Below, one piece after another: positions 16,875 to 25,248 of a stretch of DNA of 64,000 nucleotides. Origin of the DNA: WHTK01 sp963711035 (GTDB lineage Bacteria; Chloroflexota; Dehalococcoidia; DSTF01; WHTK01); assembly GCA_963711035.1 (NCBI GenBank), contig CAVQCN010000004.1, positions 1 through 64,000 of the forward strand, written 5' to 3'. Every line of letters begins with the position of its first letter. Position 1 is the first letter of the stretch. The translations under genes and the position numbers were made by a program. The notes under the pieces were generated by a model. It worked only from the letters and a program-made list of their open reading frames with translations. It made no database searches and was not told where the DNA came from.

Positions 16875-18256
16875 GCGCTCCGCCAGAAGGGCTCGCGGCC
16901 GCTGCTGCGCGCCAGCAGGTCGCGCACGGCCAGCATCGCCGTGTAGGTCGGGATGACGCTGAGGCAGGCGCCGGCCGGTGTGACCTCGATGGCCTGCTCA
17001 AGCGCAGCGCCGATGTCGGGCTCGATATGCAACGTCGACTCGTCCCACTCCGCGTACTTGAGACGCAGCGCCATCTCCGCCGCGCGCGCGCCGCCCACGA
17101 CCACCGTCTCGAACTGCGAGGCTAGGCGCTCGAAATCCACGTCCCACACCCAGGAGATGTCGCGGCCGTCCGCGATGCCGTCGTTGAGCAGGATCAGGGC
17201 CGTGCGCCGCGACGGGTCCAGCGCCAGCGTCGCAAGCACCTGGTTGACGCCAGCCGGGTTCTTGCCCAGGTAGAGCTCGACGCGCCGCCCTTCGATCTCG
17301 AAGGCTTCCTGGCGCCCGAACGCGGCGTCGGTCAAAGTCAGCGCCTCGATAGCCGCACTCGACGGCAATGACAGCGCCTGTACGGCGGCAGCGACAGCGA
17401 CGGCGTTGTAGACGTTGTACAACCCACCCAGGCTCATTTCGATGCGTGTCTCGTTGCCGCCCGTCCGCAGGGTGAACGAGAGGCTACGGCCGTCACGCAG
17501 GTCGATGTCCGCCGCCGAAACGTCGGGCTGAGGCCGGGCGCGACCGCAGGCAGGGCAACGCCAGCGGCCGACGTGGCCAAAGTAGGCGGCCTCGTACTGC
17601 AGCGTGGCGCCGCACAGGCAGCTGCGCGCGTCGCTGGCGTGGTCAACCTGCTCCTGCGCCATGCGGTCGTCGTCGACGCCGAAGTAGACAGTGTGCTCGC
17701 GGCCCTCGCCCAGCGAGGCCACCATCGGGTCGTCCGCATCGAGTACGAGGCAGATGTTCTGAGGCGCTTCGGCAAGGCAGCGACGCCACAACGTCGCGAC
17801 TGCCTCGACCTCACCGTAGCGGTCGAGCTGGTCGCGGAACAGGTTGAGGAAGACGATGGCGCGCGGCGTCGTCTCAGCCAGCACAAGCGGCACGGTCGCC
17901 TCGTCCACCTCGAGGACGCCCAGTCGCCGCGTCCCGTCGCCGTCCCGCGCCGCAAGCGCCAGGGTCGACGCGATGCCGCGCACCAGGTTGGAGCCGCTGG
18001 CGTTGGCGACGGGCTCCAGGCCGGCGCGACGCACCGCCTCGGTAAGCAGGCGCGAGGTTGTCGTCTTGCCGTTGGTGCCGGTGACGAGAATGGTGCCCTG
18101 ACCCAGCACCGCCGCCAGCTCCCCGATCAGGTGCGGCTGGAGGCGCAGGCCGACGAGACCGCCCAGCGCGGTACCGCCGCCACGTCCCAGACTGCGGCTG
18201 GCGAAGGCCGCCGTGCGGGCTGCCCAGACGGCCGCGAGGCTACGCGGTGAGGTCAT
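16871..18256 (-). CDS. murT: Lipid II isoglutaminyl synthase subunit MurT
   Basis: MurT is the ATP-dependent partner of GatD. The true start is the ATG at 18256; the open frame further upstream is antisense-like junk over the M50 gene. Mur ligase motifs are VTGTNGKTTTSRLL (ATP loop), VLEVDEATVPL and FLNLFRDQLDRYGE. A MurT-specific four-Cys zinc ribbon reads CLCG...CPACGR in mid-protein. The C-terminal DUF1727 domain has LLNDGIADGRDISWVWD with the catalytic Asp. The protein is 461 residues. Its ATG overlaps the stop of the site-2 protease gene (TGATG). Confidence 0.93.
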   Translation of the reverse strand: MTSPRSLAAVWAARTAAFASRSLGRGGGTALGGLVGLRLQPHLIGELAAVLGQGTILVTGTNGKTTTSRLLTEAVRRAGLEPVANASGSNLVRGIASTLALAARDGDGTRRLGVLEVDEATVPLVLAETTPRAIVFLNLFRDQLDRYGEVEAVATLWRRCLAEAPQNICLVLDADDPMVASLGEGREHTVYFGVDDDRMAQEQVDHASDARSCLCGATLQYEAAYFGHVGRWRCPACGRARPQPDVSAADIDLRDGRSLSFTLRTGGNETRIEMSLGGLYNVYNAVAVAAAVQALSLPSSAAIEALTLTDAAFGRQEAFEIEGRRVELYLGKNPAGVNQVLATLALDPSRRTALILLNDGIADGRDISWVWDVDFERLASQFETVVVGGARAAEMALRLKYAEWDESTLHIEPDIGAALEQAIEVTPAGACLSVIPTYTAMLAVRDLLARSSGREPFWRSA

Positions 18257-19413
18257 CAGCCGGGACGAGCGACGAGGCCGGCTTCGGCCGCCAGGCCGCG
18301 CGCCAGCAGGCGGATCAGGTTCTCGCGGCTCACGACACCGAGCACGCGGCCGTTGGAAACGATGGGCAGGTGCCAGATCGAGGCCGATTCCATGGTCTGG
18401 AACAGGCTGGCGGCATCGGCTGTCGGCGGCGCGACCGTGAAGTTCTCCGGCTTGACCATGAGCTCGGAAGCCGTGGCGCGCGGGTCGCTCTCTGGCTTCG
18501 CTGCTTCCTTCTCGGTCAGGACGCCGACCACGTGGTCGTCGCCGTCGAGGACGAAGAAGATGAAGCGTCTGCCGCCGCGGGCCAGCAGGTACCGGAGCTC
18601 GTCGCGCTCCTCGGCCGTGACCAGCTCCGGCGACATGATGTCCTCCGCCCGGAACTGCGCCAGCACGTTGAGCGCCTTCGCCTGCACCCAGCTCTGCCGC
18701 GCTGAGGACTCGATGAAGAGGCCGAGGACGACGAACCAGACGCCGCTCCATGGGTCGATGACGTGTATAAGGCCGAGCAGCGCCACGCCGCCGACGCCCA
18801 TCATCGCGAAGCCGATACCGCGGCTCACGAGCGTCGCGAGGCGCGTCGACCGCAGCTGGTTGTGCGTCACGCCCCACAACACCGAGCGCAGCACGCGGCC
18901 GCCGTCCATGGGAAAACCCGGCGCCATGTTGAACACGGCCAGCACGATATTCATGAAGCCCAGCCACTCGAGAACGATGGCGTAGGGCTCGCCGTCGGCG
19001 AATCCGGTGAGCGCCCACATGCCGATGAACGCGACGCCCAGCACCAGGCTGGTCAGCGGCCCGACGATGGCCATGACGAACTCGTGCAGCGGCCGCGTCG
19101 ACTCGCCGGTGATCTGCGAGACGCCACCAAAGATGAACAGCGTGATGCTCTTGACGCCGATGCCCTGCTTGCGCGCCACCAGGCTGTGCGCCAGTTCGTG
19201 CAGCAGGATCGAGACGAAGAACATGACGCCGCTGACGATAGCCATGACCCAGTGCAGCGCCACGTCGTTACGGTACGGCGAACCGGGCGGCAGCACGTCG
19301 GGATAGACGCGGATCGCCAGCAGCGTGGTAACGAAAGCCAACGTGATCACCCACGACAGGTTGATAACGATGGGGATGCCGGCGATGCGGGCGATGCGGA
19401 GGCTACGGTCCAT
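18256..19413 (-). CDS. Site-2 protease-like M50 metalloprotease with CBS pair
   Basis: The first 200 residues form a membrane zinc protease: LLHELAHSLVARKQG (HExxH) and NMAPGFPMDGGRVLRSVLWG supply the zinc ligands. Six or so hydrophobic segments are present. Residues about 245-375 are two CBS domains (AEDIMSPELVTAEERDE and SELMVKPENFTVAPPTAD), which usually bind adenosyl ligands. Such M50B proteins cut membrane-bound regulators inside the bilayer. The stop overlaps the murT start, so it is translationally coupled to the lipid II amidation pair. Confidence 0.9.
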   Translation of the reverse strand: MDRSLRIARIAGIPIVINLSWVITLAFVTTLLAIRVYPDVLPPGSPYRNDVALHWVMAIVSGVMFFVSILLHELAHSLVARKQGIGVKSITLFIFGGVSQITGESTRPLHEFVMAIVGPLTSLVLGVAFIGMWALTGFADGEPYAIVLEWLGFMNIVLAVFNMAPGFPMDGGRVLRSVLWGVTHNQLRSTRLATLVSRGIGFAMMGVGGVALLGLIHVIDPWSGVWFVVLGLFIESSARQSWVQAKALNVLAQFRAEDIMSPELVTAEERDELRYLLARGGRRFIFFVLDGDDHVVGVLTEKEAAKPESDPRATASELMVKPENFTVAPPTADAASLFQTMESASIWHLPIVSNGRVLGVVSRENLIRLLARGLAAEAGLVARPG

Positions 19414-19466
19414 ACATCGATCTTATGCCAGCGCGAACCGGCTTGCCATGGCAAACCGATAACAGG

Positions 19467-22070
19467 TCAAGCTGTGACCGGCGTCTGTCCCGTCGAAGCT
19501 GCCGGCCGGGGCGGCGCACCGCGGTCCGTGGGCGTGCGGAAGTTGCGCAGCCGCAGCGAGTTCGCCATCACGGAGACGGAGCTGAACGCCATCGCGCCGC
19601 CTGCCAGCATCGGGTTGAGGAAGCCGTAGTCGCCGAGGAAGAAGCCCAGGCCGTGCGGCACGCCGCCGCTGAACAGCGGGTACAAGATCCCCGCCGCGAT
19701 CGGAATGAGGATCACGTTGTAGAAGAAGGCCCAGAACAGGTTCTGGCGCACCGTCCGCATCGTCGCCCGGCTCAGGGCGATGGCCGCGGCCACGTCGCGC
19801 GGGTCGCCGCGCATCAGCGTGATGTCGGAGGCTTCCAGCGCCACGTCGGCGCCGCTGCCGATGGCGATGCCGACGTCGGCCTGCGCCAGCGCCGGCGCGT
19901 CGTTGATGCCGTCGCCCACCATCGCTACGAGGCGTCCATCCGCCTGCAACTCGCGGATCTTCGCCGCTTTCTGGTCCGGCAGCACCTCCGCCAGCACCTC
20001 GTCGATGCCGGCCTGCGCCGCGACTGAGCGCGCCGTCGCCTGGTTGTCGCCTGTCAGCAGCACCACGTCGATACCTTGCCGTTTCAGCCCGGCAACCGCC
20101 TCGGCCACACCTGCCTTGATCGTGTCGGCGATGGCGATGAGCCCCGCCGCTCGGCCGTCGACGGCCACATAGGCGACCGTCTTGGCCTGCGCCGTCAGCG
20201 CCTGCTCCTTCGTCACGAAGGCCGCGAGGTCGATGCCGTTCTCCTGCATCAAGCGCGCGGTGCCGACCAGCAGCGAGCGCTCGTCGACGACAGCGCGCAG
20301 GCCGCGCCCCGGCACCGCCTCGAAGTCGGCGACGTCCGCCAGGTCGAGGCCGCGCGACTGCGCCTCGCCCACGATGGCTTCGCCCAGGGCGTGCTCCGAG
20401 CCGCGCTCGGCCGAGGCCGCCAGACGCACCAGCTCCGTCTCGTCGATGCCCTCGACGGCAACGTCGGTGACGCGCGGCTTGCCCTCGGTGATCGTGCCCG
20501 TCTTGTCGAAGACGATGGTGCGCAGGCGCTGCGCCGTCTCCAGCGCCTCGCCGCTACGGATCAGGATGCCCTGCTCGGCGCCCTTGCCGGTGCCGACCAT
20601 GATCGCAGTCGGCGTCGCCAGGCCCAGCGCGCAGGGGCAGGCCACGATCAGCACCGCGACGGCGTTGAGCGTCGCGTAGATGAATGCGCCGTCCGGCCCC
20701 AGCAGCAGCCAGAGCACGAAGTCGGCGACCGCGACGAGCATCACGGCCGGGACGAAGATCGAGGCGACGAAGTCGGCCAGGCGCTGGATCGGCGCCTTCG
20801 AACCCTGCGCCTCCTCCACGAGGCGGATGATCTGCGACAGGGCGCTCTCGGAGCCGACGCGGGTGGCGCGCAGCCGGAAGGACCCGACGACGTTGAGCGT
20901 GGCGCCGTACACGGCGGCGCCCGCGCCCTTCTCCACCGGCAGGCTCTCGCCCGTCAGCATCGATTCGTCCACGGCGGAGTGACCGTCGATGACGACGCCA
21001 TCCACCGGCACCTTCTCGCCGGGGCGCACGAGCACCACGTCGCCGGCTATGACCTCCTCGACCGGGATATCGGCCTCGCGGCCGTCGCGCACGACACGCG
21101 CAGTCTTGGCACGCAGCTCGATGAGGCGCGTGATCGCAGCCGAGGTGCTGCCCTTGGCGCGCGCCTCCAGCCAGCGCCCGAACAGGATCAGCGCCAGGAT
21201 CGTCACGGACGTGTCGAAATAGACCGGCGGCCGGTCGCCGAGCGTGTGGCTGAAGGCCATCTCCGCGCCCGAGAACAGCGAAGGCCAGAACGTGGCGAAG
21301 GTGCTGTAGACGAACGCCGCCGTTGTACCCAGTGCGATCAGTGTGTTCATGTCGGCGGTGCGGTGCCGCGCCGTCCGCCAGGTGCCAACGTAGAACTGGG
21401 CGCCGGCCCAGATCTGCACCGGCAGCGCCAGCAGGAACATCAACGTCAGCATCGCCTGCACCGAGAGCAGGTCGTGCGTGAAGCTCACGTCGCGCCAGAA
21501 GCCCGCCGCGATGAGGAACGCAGCCACGACGCCCGAGACCATCCACTTGCGCTTCAGCGCGGCGGCTTCTCGGGCACGCACCTCGGCCTCGCTCTCGCCG
21601 CCGCCCTGCACGCGCTCCTTGATCTCGACGCCGGCCTCGCGCGCGGCTGAGACGACCTGGCGCGCATCGACGGCGCCCGTCGCATAGCTCACGGTGACCC
21701 GTGCGGCTTCGATGCTCACGTCGACATCCTCGACGCCGTTCAGTGCCAGGAGACGATGCTTCAGCGCGTCTGCCTCGACCGCTGCAGCGCCGGAGACGAC
21801 GTCGAAGACGGCGCTTTCGCGACGCGGGTCGTAGCCGGCGCCCTCGATGGCGCCGAACAGGTCACCGATACCCAGTGAACCGGCGTCGTAGGAGACGGTC
21901 GCTTTCTCGGTCGCCAGATTGACGGTGGCGTTGCTGACGCCGGGCAGTCGCTTCAGCGAGCGCTCCACGCGCGACACACAGGAGGCGCAGCTCATGCCGC
22001 CGACGCCGATGGTCAGCGTGCAGACCTGGCCTTCGTCGTTGGTTTCGGTTGCTTTGGTGTCTGTCGTCAT
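19467..22070 (-). CDS. copA: Copper-exporting P1B-type ATPase
   Basis: CopA pumps Cu(I) out across the cytoplasmic membrane. The 867-residue protein has an N-terminal HMA domain GGMSCASCVSRVE (Cys28, Cys31), then a second HMA-like domain (about 85-150) that lacks CxxC. Transport and ATPase motifs follow: CPC in VACPCALGLATPTA, phosphorylated Asp in FDKTGTITEGK, SEHALGEAI with the HP-equivalent His, and MVGDGINDAPAL. It is 95 bases downstream of csoR on the same strand, so copper induction is expected through CsoR. Confidence 0.95.
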   Translation of the reverse strand: MTTDTKATETNDEGQVCTLTIGVGGMSCASCVSRVERSLKRLPGVSNATVNLATEKATVSYDAGSLGIGDLFGAIEGAGYDPRRESAVFDVVSGAAAVEADALKHRLLALNGVEDVDVSIEAARVTVSYATGAVDARQVVSAAREAGVEIKERVQGGGESEAEVRAREAAALKRKWMVSGVVAAFLIAAGFWRDVSFTHDLLSVQAMLTLMFLLALPVQIWAGAQFYVGTWRTARHRTADMNTLIALGTTAAFVYSTFATFWPSLFSGAEMAFSHTLGDRPPVYFDTSVTILALILFGRWLEARAKGSTSAAITRLIELRAKTARVVRDGREADIPVEEVIAGDVVLVRPGEKVPVDGVVIDGHSAVDESMLTGESLPVEKGAGAAVYGATLNVVGSFRLRATRVGSESALSQIIRLVEEAQGSKAPIQRLADFVASIFVPAVMLVAVADFVLWLLLGPDGAFIYATLNAVAVLIVACPCALGLATPTAIMVGTGKGAEQGILIRSGEALETAQRLRTIVFDKTGTITEGKPRVTDVAVEGIDETELVRLAASAERGSEHALGEAIVGEAQSRGLDLADVADFEAVPGRGLRAVVDERSLLVGTARLMQENGIDLAAFVTKEQALTAQAKTVAYVAVDGRAAGLIAIADTIKAGVAEAVAGLKRQGIDVVLLTGDNQATARSVAAQAGIDEVLAEVLPDQKAAKIRELQADGRLVAMVGDGINDAPALAQADVGIAIGSGADVALEASDITLMRGDPRDVAAAIALSRATMRTVRQNLFWAFFYNVILIPIAAGILYPLFSGGVPHGLGFFLGDYGFLNPMLAGGAMAFSSVSVMANSLRLRNFRTPTDRGAPPRPAASTGQTPVTA

Positions 22071-22126
22071 TGCGATGTCCTGTTGATCGATTTCAGCCGG
22101 GAGTCTTGACCTCTCACCTGGCCCTC

Positions 22127-22147
22127 TCCATAAGGGAGAGGGAGCAC
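22127..22147. repeat. Perfect hairpin between csoR and copA
   Basis: CCCTCTCC, then ATA plus A, then GGGAGAGGG forms a stem inside the csoR-copA intergenic gap. It has no T-run on either side, so it is not a clear terminator. It may be a copy of a dispersed intergenic repeat or a transcript-processing stem. Confidence 0.45.
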
Positions 22148-22164
22148 GTCTACTGTCGGCCCTC

Positions 22165-22464
22165 TTAGCGGCCGGCCAGCTCGTAGAGATCGATGAGCTC
22201 GCCGATCACCGCGTCTTCGCGACCCTCGCGGATACCCTCGACGACGCAGCCCTGCAGGTGGTTCTCCAGGATCAGCGCCTCCAGCTTCTCGATGGCGCGG
22301 CGCACGGCGTAGGTTTGCTTGAGCACGTCGACGCAGTACTTGTCGTCCTCGACCATGCGCCGCACGCCCTGCAGGTGCCCCTCGATGTAGCTGAGGCGGC
22401 GCAGGATATCGGGCTTGGCGGCGGTTGAGACGGGGTGCCTCTCGTGCGTTTCCTGTTCAATCAT
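22165..22464 (-). CDS. csoR: Copper-sensing repressor CsoR
   Basis: The 99-residue all-helical protein belongs to CsoR/RcnR (DUF156): ILRRLSYIEGHLQGVRRMVE is the family start. The Cu(I) ligands Cys44 (DKYCVDV), His69 and Cys73 (ENHLQGCV) are all present, so it is a copper sensor rather than a nickel or sulfide sensor. Apo-CsoR binds its operator and copper releases it. A palindrome matching a CsoR box lies about 95 bases upstream of the start, and copA follows. Confidence 0.93.
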   Translation of the reverse strand: MIEQETHERHPVSTAAKPDILRRLSYIEGHLQGVRRMVEDDKYCVDVLKQTYAVRRAIEKLEALILENHLQGCVVEGIREGREDAVIGELIDLYELAGR

Positions 22465-22557
22465 GAGAGTCGTTTCTCCTACCCCCGGCTACCGGGTACG
22501 GTAGCTATGTGGCCCACCTGGCATATCGTCACGATGCAACGCTGTCTCTGAAGGGCC

Positions 22558-22578
22558 ATACCCCCCACCAGGGGGTAT
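22558..22578. promoter_or_regulatory. CsoR operator upstream of csoR-copA
   Basis: A perfect palindrome with arms ATACCCCC and GGGGGTAT around a 5-base centre CACCA. It matches the known CsoR-box layout (TA, C-run, short centre, G-run, TA). It lies 94 bases before the csoR start, where it would cover or neighbour the promoter and allow CsoR to repress csoR and copA until Cu(I) binds. Confidence 0.85.
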
Positions 22579-22686
22579 CTTTACGGTAGCACCGCTGTCA
22601 AACGCGCAGCATCACGAGGCGTGGTCATGAGGATGACAGGTCGGTGGAGGATCAGAGCGCATGACACTCAACGAGGCGCCCGCAGA

Positions 22687-22717
22687 GGGAGATTCTTCGC
22701 CTGCGGCTCAGAATGAC
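22687..22717. repeat. Dispersed intergenic repeat, family R1, copy 1
   Basis: GGGAGATTCTTCGCCTG followed by CGGCTCAGAATGAC. It is nearly identical, one base apart in the middle, to the reverse complement of 29959-29990. Both copies are in intergenic DNA. Confidence 0.7.
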
Positions 22718-22763
22718 GGCGGATCCGGGCTCGTAGCTTGTAGCTCGAAGCCACGCGGCGCGT

Positions 22764-23795
22764 CTACGGCCGCAGCAACACCTTGAGGGCGCCGTCTTCA
22801 CGCTTCGCCATGATCTCGTAGCCGCGAGGCGCGTCATCCAGGTCCAGCGTGTGGCTGGCGATGGGCGAGGGGTCCACCACCCCGCGACGCAGCATCTGCA
22901 GCACCGCCGCCATCTGATTTTTCACCGCCGGAAGGCTGTCCGGGATCAGCGTGACGTGCTTGCGGGTCAGCTCCCCTACCGGGAACGAGGCCTCGGCCTC
23001 GATGTCATCCCCCAGGCTGACGACCTTGCCCCACGGCCGCGCCAGCTGCACCGCCTCGGCAAGCGCCGTCGCGCTGCCTACCGCTTCGACGACGACGTCG
23101 GCGCCGCGGCCGTTGGTCAGCTCTTGCACGCGGCGCGCCACGTCGACGTGTCCGAAGTTCAGCGCCTCGCAGCCCATTTCGTGCGCGACACGCAGGCGGT
23201 AGTCGTGGTGGTCAACGGCGATGACCTTGCCAGCGCCCATCGTCCGCGCCAGCAGCTGAGCTGCCAGGCCCGTAGGACCGCAGCCGAGCACCGCCACGGA
23301 GTAGCCGGCGCCAACGCCCGCCATCTGCAGCGCATCAAACGGCGCCGTCAGGCCGTTGGCGGCGAAGATCGCCTGCCGGTCGGTGAGGGTCTCCGGCACG
23401 AGCTCCAGGGTCGAATCGGCGCTGGGGACGCGCACCAGCTCGGCCTGCGCTCCGGGCAACTCGGCGCCGAAGCTCTGTCGGTTCTCGCAAGCGCCCAGCA
23501 GGCCCTGCTTGCAGTAGAGGCAGCCACCGCAGTAGACCGACGGCGCGCTCACGACCCGCTGCCCGGGCTCGAAGCGGCTCACGGCGCTGCCCACGTCGAC
23601 CACCTCGCCGACGAACTCGAAGCCGAGCGTCGTGTTGGGCTGCTGTGGCGCCGAGCCCGTGTAGGAACGCACGCTGCGGCCGCTGATCGCGGCAAGGTGG
23701 ACGCGCACCAGGGCGTCGGCCGGCTCGAAGATCTGCGGCTCGATCACGTCCTGGACGACGACCTCGCCGGGGCCCCGAAAGACGACTGCCTTCAC
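22764..23795 (-). CDS. MDR-family alcohol dehydrogenase-like protein lacking catalytic zinc ligands
   Basis: The 343-residue protein has the medium-chain dehydrogenase layout: GroES-like N-terminus, then a Rossmann domain (VAVLGCGPTGLAAQLLA, VIAVDHHDYRL). The structural-zinc lobe is intact, with four Cys (89, 92, 95, 103) in YCGGCLYCKQGLLGAC. The catalytic zinc ligands are not: the usual Cys of ICGTD is Ser38 (AISGRSVRSYTG), and the His of GHE is Phe59 (TLGFEFVGE). It therefore probably binds NAD(P)H but works without catalytic zinc or has lost redox activity. It lies 15 bases downstream of the HAD gene. Confidence 0.85.
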   Translation of the reverse strand: MKAVVFRGPGEVVVQDVIEPQIFEPADALVRVHLAAISGRSVRSYTGSAPQQPNTTLGFEFVGEVVDVGSAVSRFEPGQRVVSAPSVYCGGCLYCKQGLLGACENRQSFGAELPGAQAELVRVPSADSTLELVPETLTDRQAIFAANGLTAPFDALQMAGVGAGYSVAVLGCGPTGLAAQLLARTMGAGKVIAVDHHDYRLRVAHEMGCEALNFGHVDVARRVQELTNGRGADVVVEAVGSATALAEAVQLARPWGKVVSLGDDIEAEASFPVGELTRKHVTLIPDSLPAVKNQMAAVLQMLRRGVVDPSPIASHTLDLDDAPRGYEIMAKREDGALKVLLRP

Positions 23796-23810
23796 CTACT
23801 GCTCTGCTTT

Positions 23811-24578
23811 CTAGTCGTGAACAGCGCCCGACGCTGTAGCCACGAGGCCGCGGCGCCTGAGCACGCCAACCAGCTCGTCCAGCGCCACGATGCTGGCGTC
23901 GGGAGAGATCGAGTCGTGGCGCTTGTCACCCACCTGCACTGCGAAGATACCCGCCGACTGGGCGCCGCCGATATCATTGAGCGGCGAATCGCCGACGAAA
24001 ACGGCCTGCACGGCTTCGGCGCCCACCGCCCGCAGCGCCTGACCAAAGATGACCGGATGTGGCTTGGCGACCATCACTTCGTCCGAAAAGACCAGAGCGT
24101 CGAGATGCGGTGCCATGCCGTGCTCCTCCAGCAGGCGGCGCAACGTCGGCGCCGTCGTCACCCCTGCGTTGGAGACGAGGGCTGTGCACAGTCCCAGCGC
24201 CTTGATCTGCTGGAGCGTTTCCACGGCGTGGGGAGCGGGCTGAGGAAAGTACGGGGACGGAATGGTGCATAGCGCGGTCTCCAGCGCTGGGTAGGCAACC
24301 GCCGGCACGGCTACCCCGGCTGACGCTTCCAGCTCGGCGGCAAGCAGCGCCAGGCGGCCGGCGACGCCACCGTCGCGCCCTTCGTCATGCTGCGCTGTCA
24401 CGGCGGCTCCCGTACGTCTCACTGCCTGGCCAACGGCCTCAAGTTCGACTTCGACGCCTGCTGCGGCCAACGCCGCGTGCACTCCGCTGACGCGCCACTG
24501 CTGCCGCGGGCTGGAAACGTCGGGGCGATCGACGATGAGGGTTTGCCAGAGATCGAACAGTACAGCCTGAGTTGCCAT
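23811..24578 (-). CDS. HAD-superfamily hydrolase
   Basis: A 255-residue haloacid-dehalogenase-fold protein. FDLWQTLI (Asp nucleophile at residue 9, Trp at +2) is the form seen in the dehalogenase/phosphatase subfamily; LVSNAGVTT supplies the motif II Ser/Asn, KPHPVIFGQAL the motif III Lys, and FVGDSPLNDIGGA the motif IV metal-binding Asp. A helical cap follows motif I, so the substrate is small. The neighbouring MDR gene suggests a small-metabolite pathway, but the substrate cannot be assigned. Confidence 0.85.
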   Translation of the reverse strand: MATQAVLFDLWQTLIVDRPDVSSPRQQWRVSGVHAALAAAGVEVELEAVGQAVRRTGAAVTAQHDEGRDGGVAGRLALLAAELEASAGVAVPAVAYPALETALCTIPSPYFPQPAPHAVETLQQIKALGLCTALVSNAGVTTAPTLRRLLEEHGMAPHLDALVFSDEVMVAKPHPVIFGQALRAVGAEAVQAVFVGDSPLNDIGGAQSAGIFAVQVGDKRHDSISPDASIVALDELVGVLRRRGLVATASGAVHD

Positions 24579-24587
24579 CGTTGCCCA

Positions 24588-24614
24588 AGAAGAAAGCGGG
24601 CATCTCAGCCCGCT
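24588..24614 (-). terminator. Intrinsic terminator after tatA
   Basis: On the reverse strand AGCGGGC, loop TGAGAT, GCCCGCT is followed by TTCTTCTT. It lies 29 bases past the tatA stop and in front of the HAD gene, so it ends tatA transcription and separates it from the HAD-MDR pair. Confidence 0.75.
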
Positions 24615-24642
24615 CTCGTTCGTCTATCTTCTTACCGCTTGC

Positions 24643-25011
24643 TTAGGACACAGGAGCGGTGATCGCCGCGCCGCACTGGTTGCAGTGCTTGGAGCCCACT
24701 ACGTTGAGAGCACCACAGCTGGGGCATCGAACCGCGCTAATTACCTCGCCGCCATTGGCAGGCGGAGGCGTGGCCGGCGCCGAAGCCATGGGCGCCTGCG
24801 TCGCAGCAGGTGCCTGGGTGGTCATCTGCGCCTGAGGCGCCGCCGGTACTTCATCCTCGTCCTTGATGTTCTTGCGGAACTCCTTGACGCCCTTGCCCAG
24901 CGAACCACCAATTTCAGCCAGTCGGGTCGCGCCGAAGAGCATGACCAGCACCAGCAGAATAATTACTAACTCAAGCGGACCGAGTCCGAATGGCCCCGCA
25001 GCCAGTACCAT
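24643..25011 (-). CDS. tatA: TatA-type translocase protein with C-terminal zinc ribbon
   Basis: Residues 1-50 are a TatA/E unit: PLELVIILLVLVMLFGATRL (membrane helix), then the hinge and amphipathic helix AEIGGSLGKGVKEFRKNIK. TatA oligomers form the pore for folded proteins carrying twin-arginine signals. Residues 52-90 are an Ala/Pro/Gln-rich linker. The end is a zinc ribbon, CPSCGALNVVGSKHCNQCG, with four cysteines, unusual for TatA. No tatC or tatB is in the window. It is a single-gene unit with its own terminator. Confidence 0.88.
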   Translation of the reverse strand: MVLAAGPFGLGPLELVIILLVLVMLFGATRLAEIGGSLGKGVKEFRKNIKDEDEVPAAPQAQMTTQAPAATQAPMASAPATPPPANGGEVISAVRCPSCGALNVVGSKHCNQCGAAITAPVS

Positions 25012-25173
25012 GAGAGCACCTCCTGTGCCCGGAAATTCGCAAGAACCTTAGCACCCAGGATTCAAGGCCGTCAATTTGATTGGGAACAGCTCGAAAAGGG
25101 CCTTATGGCCGGCCCACAGCCGTAATCGCACGAGGCGAAAGACCAGCAGAGTCAGGGCATCTCTTTCCTAACC

Positions 25174-25207
25174 GGCGACCGTCGGACGGTGTCCGACACC
25201 GGTCGCC
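25174..25207. repeat. Imperfect hairpin in an intergenic gap
   Basis: Outer arms GGCGACC/GGTCGCC enclose GTCGGAC/GTCCGAC with a GGT loop, forming a 14-bp stem with a small bulge. It lies in the gap between tatA and the 70-residue ORF. There is no T-run on either strand, so a terminator role is not supported. Confidence 0.5.
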
Positions 25208-25248
25208 GTGCCTAACCGCAGGGCGCGGCTTGCCGCCACGCCAATCTC

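Larger units (their letters stand above)
22465..22763. other. csoR upstream region and dispersed-repeat gap
   Basis: The right-hand part of the csoR promoter region holds the CsoR operator (22558-22578). The segment 22640-22763 has no gene; it carries a repeat that recurs near 29960 (22687-22717) and a partial GTAGCT-type motif like the tandem array near 33740. I see no coding frame with family similarity. Confidence 0.7.

Noticed and set aside
18257..19018. Upstream extension of the MurT frame
   Set aside because: It reads as Arg-rich noise over the M50 gene; the ATG at 18256 matches the MurT start.
25174..25207. Terminator in the tatA-side gap
   Set aside because: The stem is good, but neither strand has a following T-run.
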